Shown: in pieces, positions 1 to 5,427 of the stretch
Layout: every line of letters starts with the position of its first letter
Numbering within the stretch: the stretch's first letter is position 1
NCBI GenBank assembly: GCA_013314795.1
Contig: JABUEZ010000157.1
Coordinates: 1 to 5,427 of the forward strand
Length of the DNA stretch: 5,427 bases
From: Candidatus Profundicultor aquiphilus
GTDB taxonomy: Bacteria > Atribacterota > Atribacteria > Atribacterales > Caldatribacteriaceae
Direction: 5' to 3'
Notes under the pieces: model-generated
Database searches by the model: none
What the model saw: only the letters and a program-made list of their open reading frames with translations
Told to the model about the DNA's origin: nothing
Made by a program: the position numbers and the translations under genes

Positions 1-375
1 CTGGTTACTGCAGACCATGAGACCGGGGGGTTGGAAATGAGAACAGAGGTTAACTTTTCCAGAATTCTCAGCCAGCCCTTCTCGTATCAGATTTTCCTTG
101 ATAAGGTTTCTTCGGGGAAATCTCCTCTAGAGCTTGTTCAGGAAATGTGGCATTTTAGAGAAGCTTCAGATTTAAAAGTCCCTGTTGGTGATCCAAATAA
201 AGTATTCGTAACCCTGGCACGGGAGTTTGCTGTGGAAGTAGGGATATCCTGGGAAACCACCGGCCACACCGGCAAGAGAGTGCCGGTTTTTCTGTGGGGA
301 CAGCCTGAAACTTCTTACCACTGGCAAGAAAACACCGACGTTTTTAAGGTTCTTTGGGATTGTCTGGAGAAGTAA
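1..375 (+). CDS. Alkaline phosphatase (PhoA family), C-terminal part, truncated by the left window edge
   Basis: This frame is open from base 1, so this is the 3' end of a longer gene, not a small protein starting at the TTG at 31 or the ATG at 37. Its first in-window residues read LVTADHETGG. That is the signature of the alkaline phosphatase superfamily family PF00245, whose Asp-His pair corresponds to the metal ligands D369/H370 of E. coli PhoA. Further on, TTGHTGKRVPVF (bases 256-291) contains the His at 265-267 that matches zinc ligand H412. An ENTDVF stretch near the end resembles the family's DNTDI. The enzyme hydrolyses phosphate monoesters with two zinc ions and one magnesium, normally outside the cytoplasm; signal peptide and nucleophile Ser lie off-window. 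Between the two ligand motifs is the usual variable segment. The stop TAA at 373-375 faces the convergent gene B with a one-base gap. Family assignment is firm; physiological substrate is unknown. Confidence 0.9.
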   Translation: MVTADHETGGLEMRTEVNFSRILSQPFSYQIFLDKVSSGKSPLELVQEMWHFREASDLKVPVGDPNKVFVTLAREFAVEVGISWETTGHTGKRVPVFLWGQPETSYHWQENTDVFKVLWDCLEK

Positions 376-376
376 C

Positions 377-877
377 TCAGGTTTCCTCTTCCTCTTTTTC
401 CTCTAAATGGATTTCCTGTTCATCAGAGTCGACCCAGATCAGTTCGGCAAATCGGCCCCAGTGGAGCACCGCGTTTTTAATCTTTTGGATCTCTTCCGCG
501 GTGAGGTCTCTGGTGATAAGCTGGTCCAGGTATTCTGTACTTACGGCGTGTTCTTCGTTATGGGTAAGGAAGGAAAGGAGTTCCCTAAAGACAGGAATTT
601 CTGGCAAAGTGGTGGCAATGATCTTCTTTCGCTCTTCCTGGCTGCTCTGAATGAAATGTTTTCCCTTGGGAGTGAAGAAGACATCACCAGCTTCGTATTC
701 TACAAAACCAAATATTCTGGCAGTTTCCAAAACGCTGAGGAGCTGTTCTAACTGGTGATCGATGTTCTTGCCCAGCTTGTAAACGTCTATTTTCCCCGAT
801 TCGTCGTCTAAAATTTCCAAAAATCCAATGACTTCGCTGACCCCTGCTCGGGGATAAGGACCGCTTTCGTCATCCAT
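377..877 (-). CDS. Stand-alone AAA_assoc_C-type protein B, last gene of the NitT/TauT-type ABC transporter operon
   Basis: This 166-residue soluble protein resembles the C-terminal AAA-associated domain (Pfam AAA_assoc_C), which is usually fused behind NitT/TauT-type ABC ATPases. Hallmarks seen are VSEVIGFLEIL (residues 13-23), DVYKLG (31-36), a helix-then-wing-like block ending GFVEYEAGDVFFTPKGKHF (57-75), ERKKII (82-87) and WGRFAEL (140-146). The protein ends in a Glu-rich tail (159-165). No membrane segment or signal peptide is visible. It aligns without gaps to protein A encoded at 3720-3205, with about 96 of 166 residues identical by hand count. The ATG at 877-875 follows AGGTGAAGGA (889-880), a good ribosome site. 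It lies 31 bases downstream of the ATPase stop, and that gap contains an extended -10 box, so it may be made both from the operon and on its own. Role inferred: detached regulatory or stabilising subunit of the transporter. Exact function of this domain is not established to my knowledge. Confidence 0.85.
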   Translation of the reverse strand: MDDESGPYPRAGVSEVIGFLEILDDESGKIDVYKLGKNIDHQLEQLLSVLETARIFGFVEYEAGDVFFTPKGKHFIQSSQEERKKIIATTLPEIPVFRELLSFLTHNEEHAVSTEYLDQLITRDLTAEEIQKIKNAVLHWGRFAELIWVDSDEQEIHLEEKEEEET

Positions 878-897
878 TATCCTTCACCTGTGAGTCT

Positions 898-906
898 ATT
901 ATACCA
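898..906 (-). promoter_or_regulatory. Candidate internal promoter: extended -10 box upstream of gene B
   Basis: The minus strand reads TGGTATAAT here. This is a perfect sigma-70-type -10 hexamer preceded by the TGn extension that can replace a -35 box. It sits entirely within the short gap between the ATPase stop (911-909) and the gene B start. Transcription would begin near 891-893, leaving a leader of about 15 bases that still includes the ribosome site. I found no recognisable -35 hexamer at 16-18 bp spacing; a TTGTAA at 934-929 is too far away. Chance occurrence in an AT-rich gap cannot be excluded. Confidence 0.45.
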
Positions 907-908
907 TT

Positions 909-1676
909 TCACTTACTGATGTGGCTACTTACAATGAGGGCGTAGAGATGATCCAGAATGGATTCAAACTCTTTGGAATGGGTATCGCGGGGGCGAGGAA
1001 GGGATACTTCAATTTCTCCTACGACTTTGCTGGGACGAGCACTTAAGACCACAATGCGGTCGGACATGAGAATTGCTTCTTCAATGTTGTGGGTCACCAT
1101 GACCACTGAACGAATGGAGAGCTTGCCACTGGTCCACAATTTGAGAAATTCCTCTCGAAGGTCGGCAGCGGTGAGGACATCGAGGGACGAAAATGGTTCA
1201 TCCATGAATAAAATCTCCGGTTCCACTGCCAGAGCCCGGGCGAACCCCACCCTCTGTTTCATGCCCCCGGAAAGTTCTCGGGGATAGGCGTCTTCGAAAG
1301 AATCGAGGCCCACAAGATCGATGTACTTTAAAGCGGTGCGGATGCGCTGTCGGGGAGGGATGCCTCTGGCCTCAAGCACCAGTTCAATGTTTTCTTGGAC
1401 GGTGAGCCACGGAATAAGGGCAAAGTTTTGAAAAACAATGGATGCGTTAGGATTAGGTCCGGGAAGTGGTTGACCTTTGTAAAAAACTTGCCCTTTGGTC
1501 GGTGACACAAGGCCTGCGGCGATGCGAACCACGGTCGATTTGCCCGATCCAGATGGACCGACAATAACTACGAGCTCCCCTTCTTTCACCACCAGGTCGA
1601 TTTCATCGATGACGGAAAAATATTTCCCCTTCTCGATATACGCTTTGGTGATTTCTTTAAGTTCCAGCAGAGCCAT
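909..1676 (-). CDS. ABC transporter ATP-binding protein, NitT/TauT (nitrate/sulfonate/taurine-type) family, without the usual C-terminal extension
   Basis: The protein has 255 residues and every ABC ATPase motif. Walker A GPSGSGKST is at 40-48, the Q-loop Gln at 83, signature LSGGMKQR at 135-142, Walker B ILFMDE at 155-160, D-loop SSLD at 163-166 and the switch His at 196. FALIPWLTVQENI and VLSARPSKV are typical of the NitT/TauT import family. The segment LWTSGKLSIRSVVMVTHNIEEA in the H-loop region resembles the subfamily that normally carries a C-terminal AAA_assoc_C domain. Here the chain stops soon after LDHLYALI, where that extension would begin. It should power the double permease encoded just upstream by ATP hydrolysis at the cytoplasmic membrane face. 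The ATG at 1676-1674 follows AGGGGAGA (1690-1682), whose first bases overlap the permease stop TAG, suggesting coupled translation. Substrate is not deducible. Function call is very secure, with the split from the extension the notable point. Confidence 0.96.
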   Translation of the reverse strand: MALLELKEITKAYIEKGKYFSVIDEIDLVVKEGELVVIVGPSGSGKSTVVRIAAGLVSPTKGQVFYKGQPLPGPNPNASIVFQNFALIPWLTVQENIELVLEARGIPPRQRIRTALKYIDLVGLDSFEDAYPRELSGGMKQRVGFARALAVEPEILFMDEPFSSLDVLTAADLREEFLKLWTSGKLSIRSVVMVTHNIEEAILMSDRIVVLSARPSKVVGEIEVSLPRPRDTHSKEFESILDHLYALIVSSHISK

Positions 1677-1687
1677 GGCGCTCTCCC

Positions 1688-3190
1688 CTATTCGCTAAAA
1701 TTATACTTCTCGGCAGCATGGTTATACCAGCGTTTCCAGAAAAAGGTGTTGATGAACACGATCCAAAGAGTCATGGCAAGCACCACCCAAAGAAGTTCTT
1801 TGGGCTGCGCGGTGGCAGAAAGAAGCAGGGAGCCAATGCCATGGATGGAAAAGATCTCTTTTCCAAAATTCACCTCTTCGGCAACCATGGAGGCGTTCCA
1901 GGCTCCACCCCAGGCTGTGATTGTTCCGGTGATAAGCGACGGAAGCATGGCCGGGATGAGAATAGTTCGGTAATAGAGGAATCCCCGCACGCCGAAGTTG
2001 TTAGCCATTTCGATAATGGTAGAAGGAATCATGAGCGCACCCTTGAGCATGTTGAAAAGGGTGTACCAAAGTGATCCGGTGAGGAGAAGGAGTACAGCGG
2101 CTACCCCCATGTATTCTCTACCAACGCTACGCACAATAAGTGGGTAGAAGATAACAGCCGGGACACTTCCCATGGTTGCTGCCAGAGTGTAGATGTTTTT
2201 TACAGTGTTACTGGCTCGAATAGCCTTAATAACGAAAGGAAACGAGAGAAGGATGGAAAGTCCTACTGCAACGATGACTCGAAAAGTGGTGGCAATGAGA
2301 TTTTCGGGGATTTCTACAAGACGTGGAGAATAGGGTGGTTTTAGAAGCCAGTAAAGAAAATAAGCAAAGAGTCCAAGGAGGGCGGCGTAGAGAACATACC
2401 GCAGGGAAGAAAGAATTTTCTGATGCTTTCGCAAAGTCTCTCCCCAGGAGAGGATACGGTCAAGGTGCTGTGAAATTTTCTCCCACCTGATATTGTTTCG
2501 TAAGAATGCTACAATTCCTGGTTCTTCAGGGGCACTTCCCACGGCGCCAAATTTGAAGAGGTCACTCCATTCGATCAGGGGGCGGAAGAGAAACCACTGG
2601 GTACACCAGTTGATGAAGACGATGGTGCCAACTGTGATAAGCATGCCTGCAAGGTTTCCCTGGGCGACGTAGCCCATCATGGCGGTTCCAAGTCCGGGTA
2701 AGCGGATTTCCACATTTCCCAGGGTAATGATTTCTGAGGCCATGAGAAAGTACCAGCCCACAGCGAGACTAACACCGCTATTGTAGATGATGGTAGGAAT
2801 GAGAGCGGGAACATAAATACGTTTGACCAGAAAATTGGAGTTCATCCCGAAAGATAGAGCCATTTCGGCAATATCCCTGGGAAAAGTCTTGACCGTCTCG
2901 TAAACCCCGAACGCGATATTCCACACCTGAGAAGTGAAGATGAGAAAGATGGCGGCCAGTTCCAATCCTATGCGCTGTCCCCGAAAGAGGAAAACCAGAA
3001 TCGATACGGCAATGGGAAAGAAACCCAGAATTGGGACCGATTGGAGGACATCAAGGAGAGGAATCATCCAGCGTTCTCTTCGGGGGTTCATTGCGGCCAG
3101 GACCCCGTAAACGATTCCAAAAAGAAGGGAGACAAAATAAGCGATGAAAATGCGAATAACAGACCAGAATGCCGCAGAGAGAAGATACAT
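1688..3190 (-). CDS. Fused double permease of a NitT/TauT-type ABC transporter, with a short N-terminus
   Basis: This 500-residue membrane protein has two tandem BPD_transp_1-type permease halves. By eye the first half has hydrophobic helices near residues 4-32, 43-69, 74-97, 130-153 and 180-203. A polar linker spans about 208-262. The second half has helices near 263-283, 297-323, 332-356, 361-385, 412-437 and 465-485. Each half has an EAA-type cytoplasmic loop that contacts the ATPase: AEMALSFG...VPALIP (108-132) and IEMANNFG...IPAMLP (393-417). The first half has only three helices before its EAA loop, the second has four, so the usual first helix seems missing. The ATG at 3190 is forced, because an in-frame TGA lies 18 bases upstream (3211-3209). 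The ribosome site (GGGGA near 3202-3198) is modest. Spacing is 14 bases from gene A and 11 bases to the ATPase, so an operon is near certain. It forms the import channel; the substrate is unknown. Confidence 0.93.
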   Translation of the reverse strand: MYLLSAAFWSVIRIFIAYFVSLLFGIVYGVLAAMNPRRERWMIPLLDVLQSVPILGFFPIAVSILVFLFRGQRIGLELAAIFLIFTSQVWNIAFGVYETVKTFPRDIAEMALSFGMNSNFLVKRIYVPALIPTIIYNSGVSLAVGWYFLMASEIITLGNVEIRLPGLGTAMMGYVAQGNLAGMLITVGTIVFINWCTQWFLFRPLIEWSDLFKFGAVGSAPEEPGIVAFLRNNIRWEKISQHLDRILSWGETLRKHQKILSSLRYVLYAALLGLFAYFLYWLLKPPYSPRLVEIPENLIATTFRVIVAVGLSILLSFPFVIKAIRASNTVKNIYTLAATMGSVPAVIFYPLIVRSVGREYMGVAAVLLLLTGSLWYTLFNMLKGALMIPSTIIEMANNFGVRGFLYYRTILIPAMLPSLITGTITAWGGAWNASMVAEEVNFGKEIFSIHGIGSLLLSATAQPKELLWVVLAMTLWIVFINTFFWKRWYNHAAEKYNFSE

Positions 3191-3204
3191 TCTACCGTCC
3201 CCGC

Positions 3205-3720
3205 TTATTCATTTTCTTCGTTCCCTTCCTTTTCTTCCTCTTCTTCAAGGTGAATTTCCTGATCGTCAGAATCGACCCTGATAAGTTCGGCAAATCGTCC
3301 CCAATCGAGAACAATATCCTTGGCTTTTTCTACCTCTTTTTCTGGGAGCACGCGGCCAATGATTTCTTCCAGGTATTCCACGTCCACCACGTGGTCCTCC
3401 TTGAGGTGAAGGACATCCAGAAGTTCCTTGAAAACATCGAACTGAGGGAGAATCTGGGCGATGATTCTTTTGCGTTCGTCAGTGGAGCCCCGCAGTAAGG
3501 TTTTACCCAGTTCGGTAAGTAAAATATCCCCTTCCTCCACAGTGACGAAGCCAAAAGTTTTGGCTGTTTCTACCGCGCCCAGGAGCTGATCCAGTTTGTG
3601 GCCAATGGTTTTCCCAATCTTGTAGACATCGATTTTGCCACCTTCGTCATCTATCATTTCCAGGAGTCCCACAACTTCGCTTACTCCTGCTTTTGGCCAG
3701 TTACCACTTTCTTCTCTCAT
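3205..3720 (-). CDS. Stand-alone AAA_assoc_C-type protein A, first gene of the ABC transporter operon
   Basis: This protein of 171 residues is the paralogue of protein B, in the same register through residue 166. Visible features are AGVSEVVGLLEM (11-22), DVYKIG (31-36), ETAKTFGFV (51-59), a wing-like GDILLTELGKTLL (64-76), DERKRII (81-87), WGRFAELI (140-147) and DSDDQEIHLEE (150-160). A very acidic tail, mostly Glu, runs from 159 to 171. It has no membrane helix or signal peptide. The domain matches AAA_assoc_C, normally found behind the ABC domain of NitT/TauT-type ATPases, so a partner role with the ATPase at 1676-909 is the best inference. The ATG at 3720-3718 is preceded by a strong AGGGAGGA site with six-base spacing. 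As the first gene after an 89-base gap, it is the likely head of the operon. The fold around 31-76 looks like a winged helix, so a regulatory DNA-binding role is possible but not shown. Confidence 0.85.
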   Translation of the reverse strand: MREESGNWPKAGVSEVVGLLEMIDDEGGKIDVYKIGKTIGHKLDQLLGAVETAKTFGFVTVEEGDILLTELGKTLLRGSTDERKRIIAQILPQFDVFKELLDVLHLKEDHVVDVEYLEEIIGRVLPEKEVEKAKDIVLDWGRFAELIRVDSDDQEIHLEEEEEKEGNEENE

Positions 3721-3726
3721 AGCTTT

Positions 3727-3733
3727 CCTCCCT
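3727..3733 (-). promoter_or_regulatory. Strong Shine-Dalgarno site of gene A
   Basis: The minus strand reads AGGGAGG six bases before the ATG at 3720. It is the best ribosome site in the window. It fixes the start of gene A and supports this point as the head of the transporter operon. Confidence 0.8.
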
Positions 3734-3740
3734 ATCAGTA

Positions 3741-3794
3741 ACTTCCGCTTCCTTTGATTCTGTATTCTACATCACTTTGTGGAAGAGCGGAAGT
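3741..3794 (-). promoter_or_regulatory. Inverted repeat in the control region upstream of the transporter operon (candidate operator or RNA hairpin)
   Basis: ACTTCCGCT at 3741-3749 is exactly repeated in inverted orientation as AGCGGAAGT at 3786-3794. Three more inner pairs (3750-3752 with 3781-3783) form if two bases bulge out. Between the arms, the minus strand carries TAGAAT at 3769-3764, one mismatch from the -10 consensus, without a convincing -35 box. If that box is used, one arm would lie near the -35 position and the other just after the transcription start, a layout suited to a repressor. In read-through RNA from the upstream gene the arms could pair around a 28-base loop. No T-run follows, so it is not an intrinsic terminator. 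Function is inference. Confidence 0.4.
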
Positions 3795-3809
3795 CGGATT
3801 CGTTGAGGT

Positions 3810-4523
3810 TCATTTTTCGGTGAGTTTCCTCTTTAGTTCCAGAGCATTTTCAAGCATAAAAGTATTATTGAAGAGACAGAAAGTTTCTTTTTGTGTTTCT
3901 TTCAATTTTTGGGCAAGTGCCTCGATTTCTTCCTGCGTATAGCAATAATGGTAACCACTTCTACCATGAAGGCGAAAATACTGGATTCTGCCAGCGGTAG
4001 GAGAGGCATAGAACGGGTCCACCACGTGAATGAGATTAAAGTCCTCACAGATTTTCTGAACGGTCTCTAAAGGCCAGTTCCCCCGGGGTTCAAATCCCCA
4101 TAGAAAGGGATTTCTCTCCAGGTTCTGGAAGAAGCGCGAAAGATTGGCAATATTTTCAGCAGTAGGCCGGAAAGAGGGAGGACATTGGATAACAATAACC
4201 TTGGCTTGCAGGATGTGGGCTTCTTGGAGGGTAATCCTGGTGCTTTCCTCAACTTCGGGGGTAAACTGAAAGAAACCCAGATTTTGCGGAATGAAGTGGG
4301 GTGGAAGTTTTGCCCGGCGGTAGGTAGGAGAAGTATAGGGGTGAGTAATTCCCTGAAACGCCTTCATGGTGAACACGAAAGACGAAGGTGTGTCTTTTCG
4401 GAGGTTGAGAAGGCTTTTCTCGGAAAGTGGTGTATAAAAGGTCTTCTGGACTTCAACCACATCAAGTTGCTGGAAAAGCGAAATCCGTGAAACTGGGAAT
4501 CCGCATACCCCAACTCGAATCAT
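3810..4523 (-). CDS. DUF72 / YecE-family protein
   Basis: The 237-residue product carries the pattern of the DUF72 (YecE) family throughout. Seen are VGVCGFP (4-10), DVVEVQKTFYTP (21-32), FTMKAFQGITHP (51-62), VIQCPPSF (111-118), GFEPRGNW (143-150), YFRLHGRSGYHYCY (182-195) and CLFNNTFMLENAL (216-228). The length is normal for the family. Members have a TIM-barrel-like fold; their biochemical role is not firmly established. No signal peptide or membrane helix is visible, so it is probably cytoplasmic. Its ATG overlaps the stop of the upstream glycosidase gene by four bases (ATGA at 4523-4520) and its own ribosome site is weak, which points to translational coupling. The next gene downstream starts after 89 bases and may have a separate promoter. 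Family call is strong, function unknown. Confidence 0.9.
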   Translation of the reverse strand: MIRVGVCGFPVSRISLFQQLDVVEVQKTFYTPLSEKSLLNLRKDTPSSFVFTMKAFQGITHPYTSPTYRRAKLPPHFIPQNLGFFQFTPEVEESTRITLQEAHILQAKVIVIQCPPSFRPTAENIANLSRFFQNLERNPFLWGFEPRGNWPLETVQKICEDFNLIHVVDPFYASPTAGRIQYFRLHGRSGYHYCYTQEEIEALAQKLKETQKETFCLFNNTFMLENALELKRKLTEK

Positions 4524-5427
4524 TTCTTTTTGAGTAAAATCGCGGTGGAAATTTTCCTTTCTCCGGTGATGTCGGAGGGCATGTTTAGGATTTGCCCCTG
4601 GAGGTAAAAAGTGGTCGAACCTCCACCATCGAGATTCAAGGCATTTTTGATCTGATAATTTTTCAACTCTTCCACCAGTTCCTGGATAGTGAGTCCTAAA
4701 CTGTGTCCAGGACGTCGACCATCCACAGCGAGGAAAAGGATTTCCCCGTTCATTGTTTCCCCGATGACGGTGCGGGGATGCCGTTTGGTGACCACATCGT
4801 TATTGAACTGGCCGAACGGTCCGGGATTGCCTTCAAAGAAGAGAAGCGGACCACCGCTTACAGCGTATTGCATCTTCTGCCACTTTGCGATGTCGCCGGT
4901 GAGGGGATAAAGGCCAATCTTCACTCGCATTTTCTGTCCGGGAATCACGTTGGCAAGAAGCCACTGAGCACCTTTGCCAGTACCCTGGAGAATAAATCCA
5001 TGGGGAGGAATCGGAGTTTCTCCCTGACTTTCTCCGATCCTTTCCACGATGCCGTTGCGTACGATACATTCCACACCCTTTTGGGCAGGTGTTTTTGGGC
5101 CGAAAAACTGGTCATATAGGACGATTTCGTTTCCTTGATTCAGGCGATTGATGCCCTTGATCGGATGCGATATTCCGTTTTCAAGGGTTGCTTCGGTCTT
5201 AAATTTGATTTCACCGAACAAGATTTCATTCTCGGCTGTGAAACCGCAATTGTACCATCCCTCTATGGGTTCACTTAACACCCGACCGTTGGCAACGAGA
5301 AGTCCCAGGGGTTCTCCGGCTTTGGTGAAGAAGCTGGCATTTATGGCAAAGATGGCGTTATTTCGGCGACCAATTTCACTGGTCTTTTCCCGGTCCATAA
5401 TTTGATTGTTGGCCATGGCCACTTCCA
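4520..5427 (-). CDS. Phosphodiester glycosidase (NAGPA-like) domain protein, N-terminus cut off by the right window edge
   Basis: About 301 C-terminal residues are visible, and the frame stays open through the right edge. The GTG at 5422-5420 is therefore probably an internal Val, not the start. Numbering from that Val, family PF09992 motifs are AINASFF (26-32), YAVSGGPLLF (186-195), RHPRTVIGETMNGEILFLAVDGRRPG (214-239), LTIQELVEEL (244-253) and the most diagnostic NLDGGGSTTF (263-272), ending ISTAILL (291-297). These correspond to the domain of mammalian uncovering enzyme NAGPA, which removes GlcNAc from a phosphodiester. In bacteria the family is often exported and linked to envelope or exopolysaccharide sugars. 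Any signal peptide or N-terminal repeat domain would lie off-window. Substrate is unknown. The gene overlaps the DUF72 gene by four bases, making the two co-transcribed. Domain assignment is strong; enzymatic role here is by family analogy. Confidence 0.9.
   Translation of the reverse strand, partial: EVAMANNQIMDREKTSEIGRRNNAIFAINASFFTKAGEPLGLLVANGRVLSEPIEGWYNCGFTAENEILFGEIKFKTEATLENGISHPIKGINRLNQGNEIVLYDQFFGPKTPAQKGVECIVRNGIVERIGESQGETPIPPHGFILQGTGKGAQWLLANVIPGQKMRVKIGLYPLTGDIAKWQKMQYAVSGGPLLFFEGNPGPFGQFNNDVVTKRHPRTVIGETMNGEILFLAVDGRRPGHSLGLTIQELVEELKNYQIKNALNLDGGGSTTFYLQGQILNMPSDITGERKISTAILLKKK

Noticed and set aside
268..291. Terminator-like hairpin: ACCGGC and GCCGGT around an 8-base loop followed by five T on the plus strand
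   Set aside because: It lies inside the alkaline phosphatase coding region, more than 80 bases before the stop, and encodes the conserved HTGKRVPVF segment. Early termination here would remove the gene's end, so it is most likely a by-product of the codons.
407..751. Plus-strand open frame of 114 codons opposite gene B
   Set aside because: It is the antisense shadow of gene B, which has family motifs, a ribosome site and a paralogue. The same shadow appears opposite gene A at 3169-3498, as expected from paralogous DNA.
1718..2074. Plus-strand open frame of 118 codons opposite the permease gene
   Set aside because: No family resemblance, and the opposite strand encodes the well-supported permease helices.
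3190..3211. Longer permease start or frameshifted N-terminus
   Set aside because: An in-frame TGA at 3211-3209 blocks extension, and the other frame there is already the conserved C-terminus of protein A, so I see no lost coding sequence to restore.
411..3303. A 50-base near-repeat (411-460 and 3254-3303, 44 of 50 identical) as a possible mobile element or recombination site
   Set aside because: It lies in the same codons of two paralogous genes that are similar along their full length, so gene duplication explains it.
3741..3812. Intrinsic terminator after the DUF72 gene
   Set aside because: The stem could form in RNA, but the loop is long (28 bases or more) and no T-run follows on the minus strand.
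4703..5119. Plus-strand open frame of 138 codons opposite the glycosidase gene
   Set aside because: It has no recognisable motif and runs antisense to a clear NAGPA-like domain.

Overview
The window reads as an ordinary protein-coding stretch of a bacterial chromosome. Shine-Dalgarno sites are clear, genes are tightly packed, and the proteins are rich in Glu and Lys. The gene content would suit a deep-branching, possibly thermophilic anaerobe (Thermotogota-, Synergistota- or Atribacterota-like). That placement is a low-confidence guess, because no rRNA or taxonomic marker gene is present.

Layout from left to right. Bases 1-375 (+) are the 3' end of an alkaline phosphatase whose frame is open through the left edge. 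Everything else is on the minus strand. Read in the direction of transcription from the right edge, it starts with the C-terminal part of a phosphodiester glycosidase (NAGPA-like) protein (5427-4520). A DUF72/YecE-family gene (4523-3810) follows, joined to it by a 4-base ATGA overlap. After an 89-base gap carrying a strong ribosome site, a 9-bp inverted repeat and a weak promoter-like box comes a four-gene ABC transporter operon. Its members are a stand-alone AAA_assoc_C-type protein A (3720-3205), a fused double permease of the NitT/TauT type (3190-1688), its ATPase (1676-909), and a second stand-alone AAA_assoc_C-type protein B (877-377). The last gene converges on the alkaline phosphatase gene with one base between the stop codons. 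No gene-free stretch longer than 89 bases exists, and I see no tRNA, rRNA, CRISPR array, insertion sequence or intrinsic terminator.

The most interesting part is the transporter. In relatives known to me, the AAA_assoc_C domain is usually fused to the C-terminus of the NitT/TauT-type ATPase. Here the ATPase ends right after its ABC domain. The domain instead occurs as two separate paralogous proteins (about 58% identical by hand alignment, with no gaps over 166 residues) at the first and last positions of the operon. The permease has two non-identical halves, and its first half appears to lack one transmembrane helix. No substrate-binding protein gene is in the window, so the substrate cannot be named. 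Inference: the ATPase homodimer serves a pseudo-symmetric permease and may be controlled by two different detached regulatory subunits. Their winged-helix-like core also leaves DNA binding and autoregulation possible.
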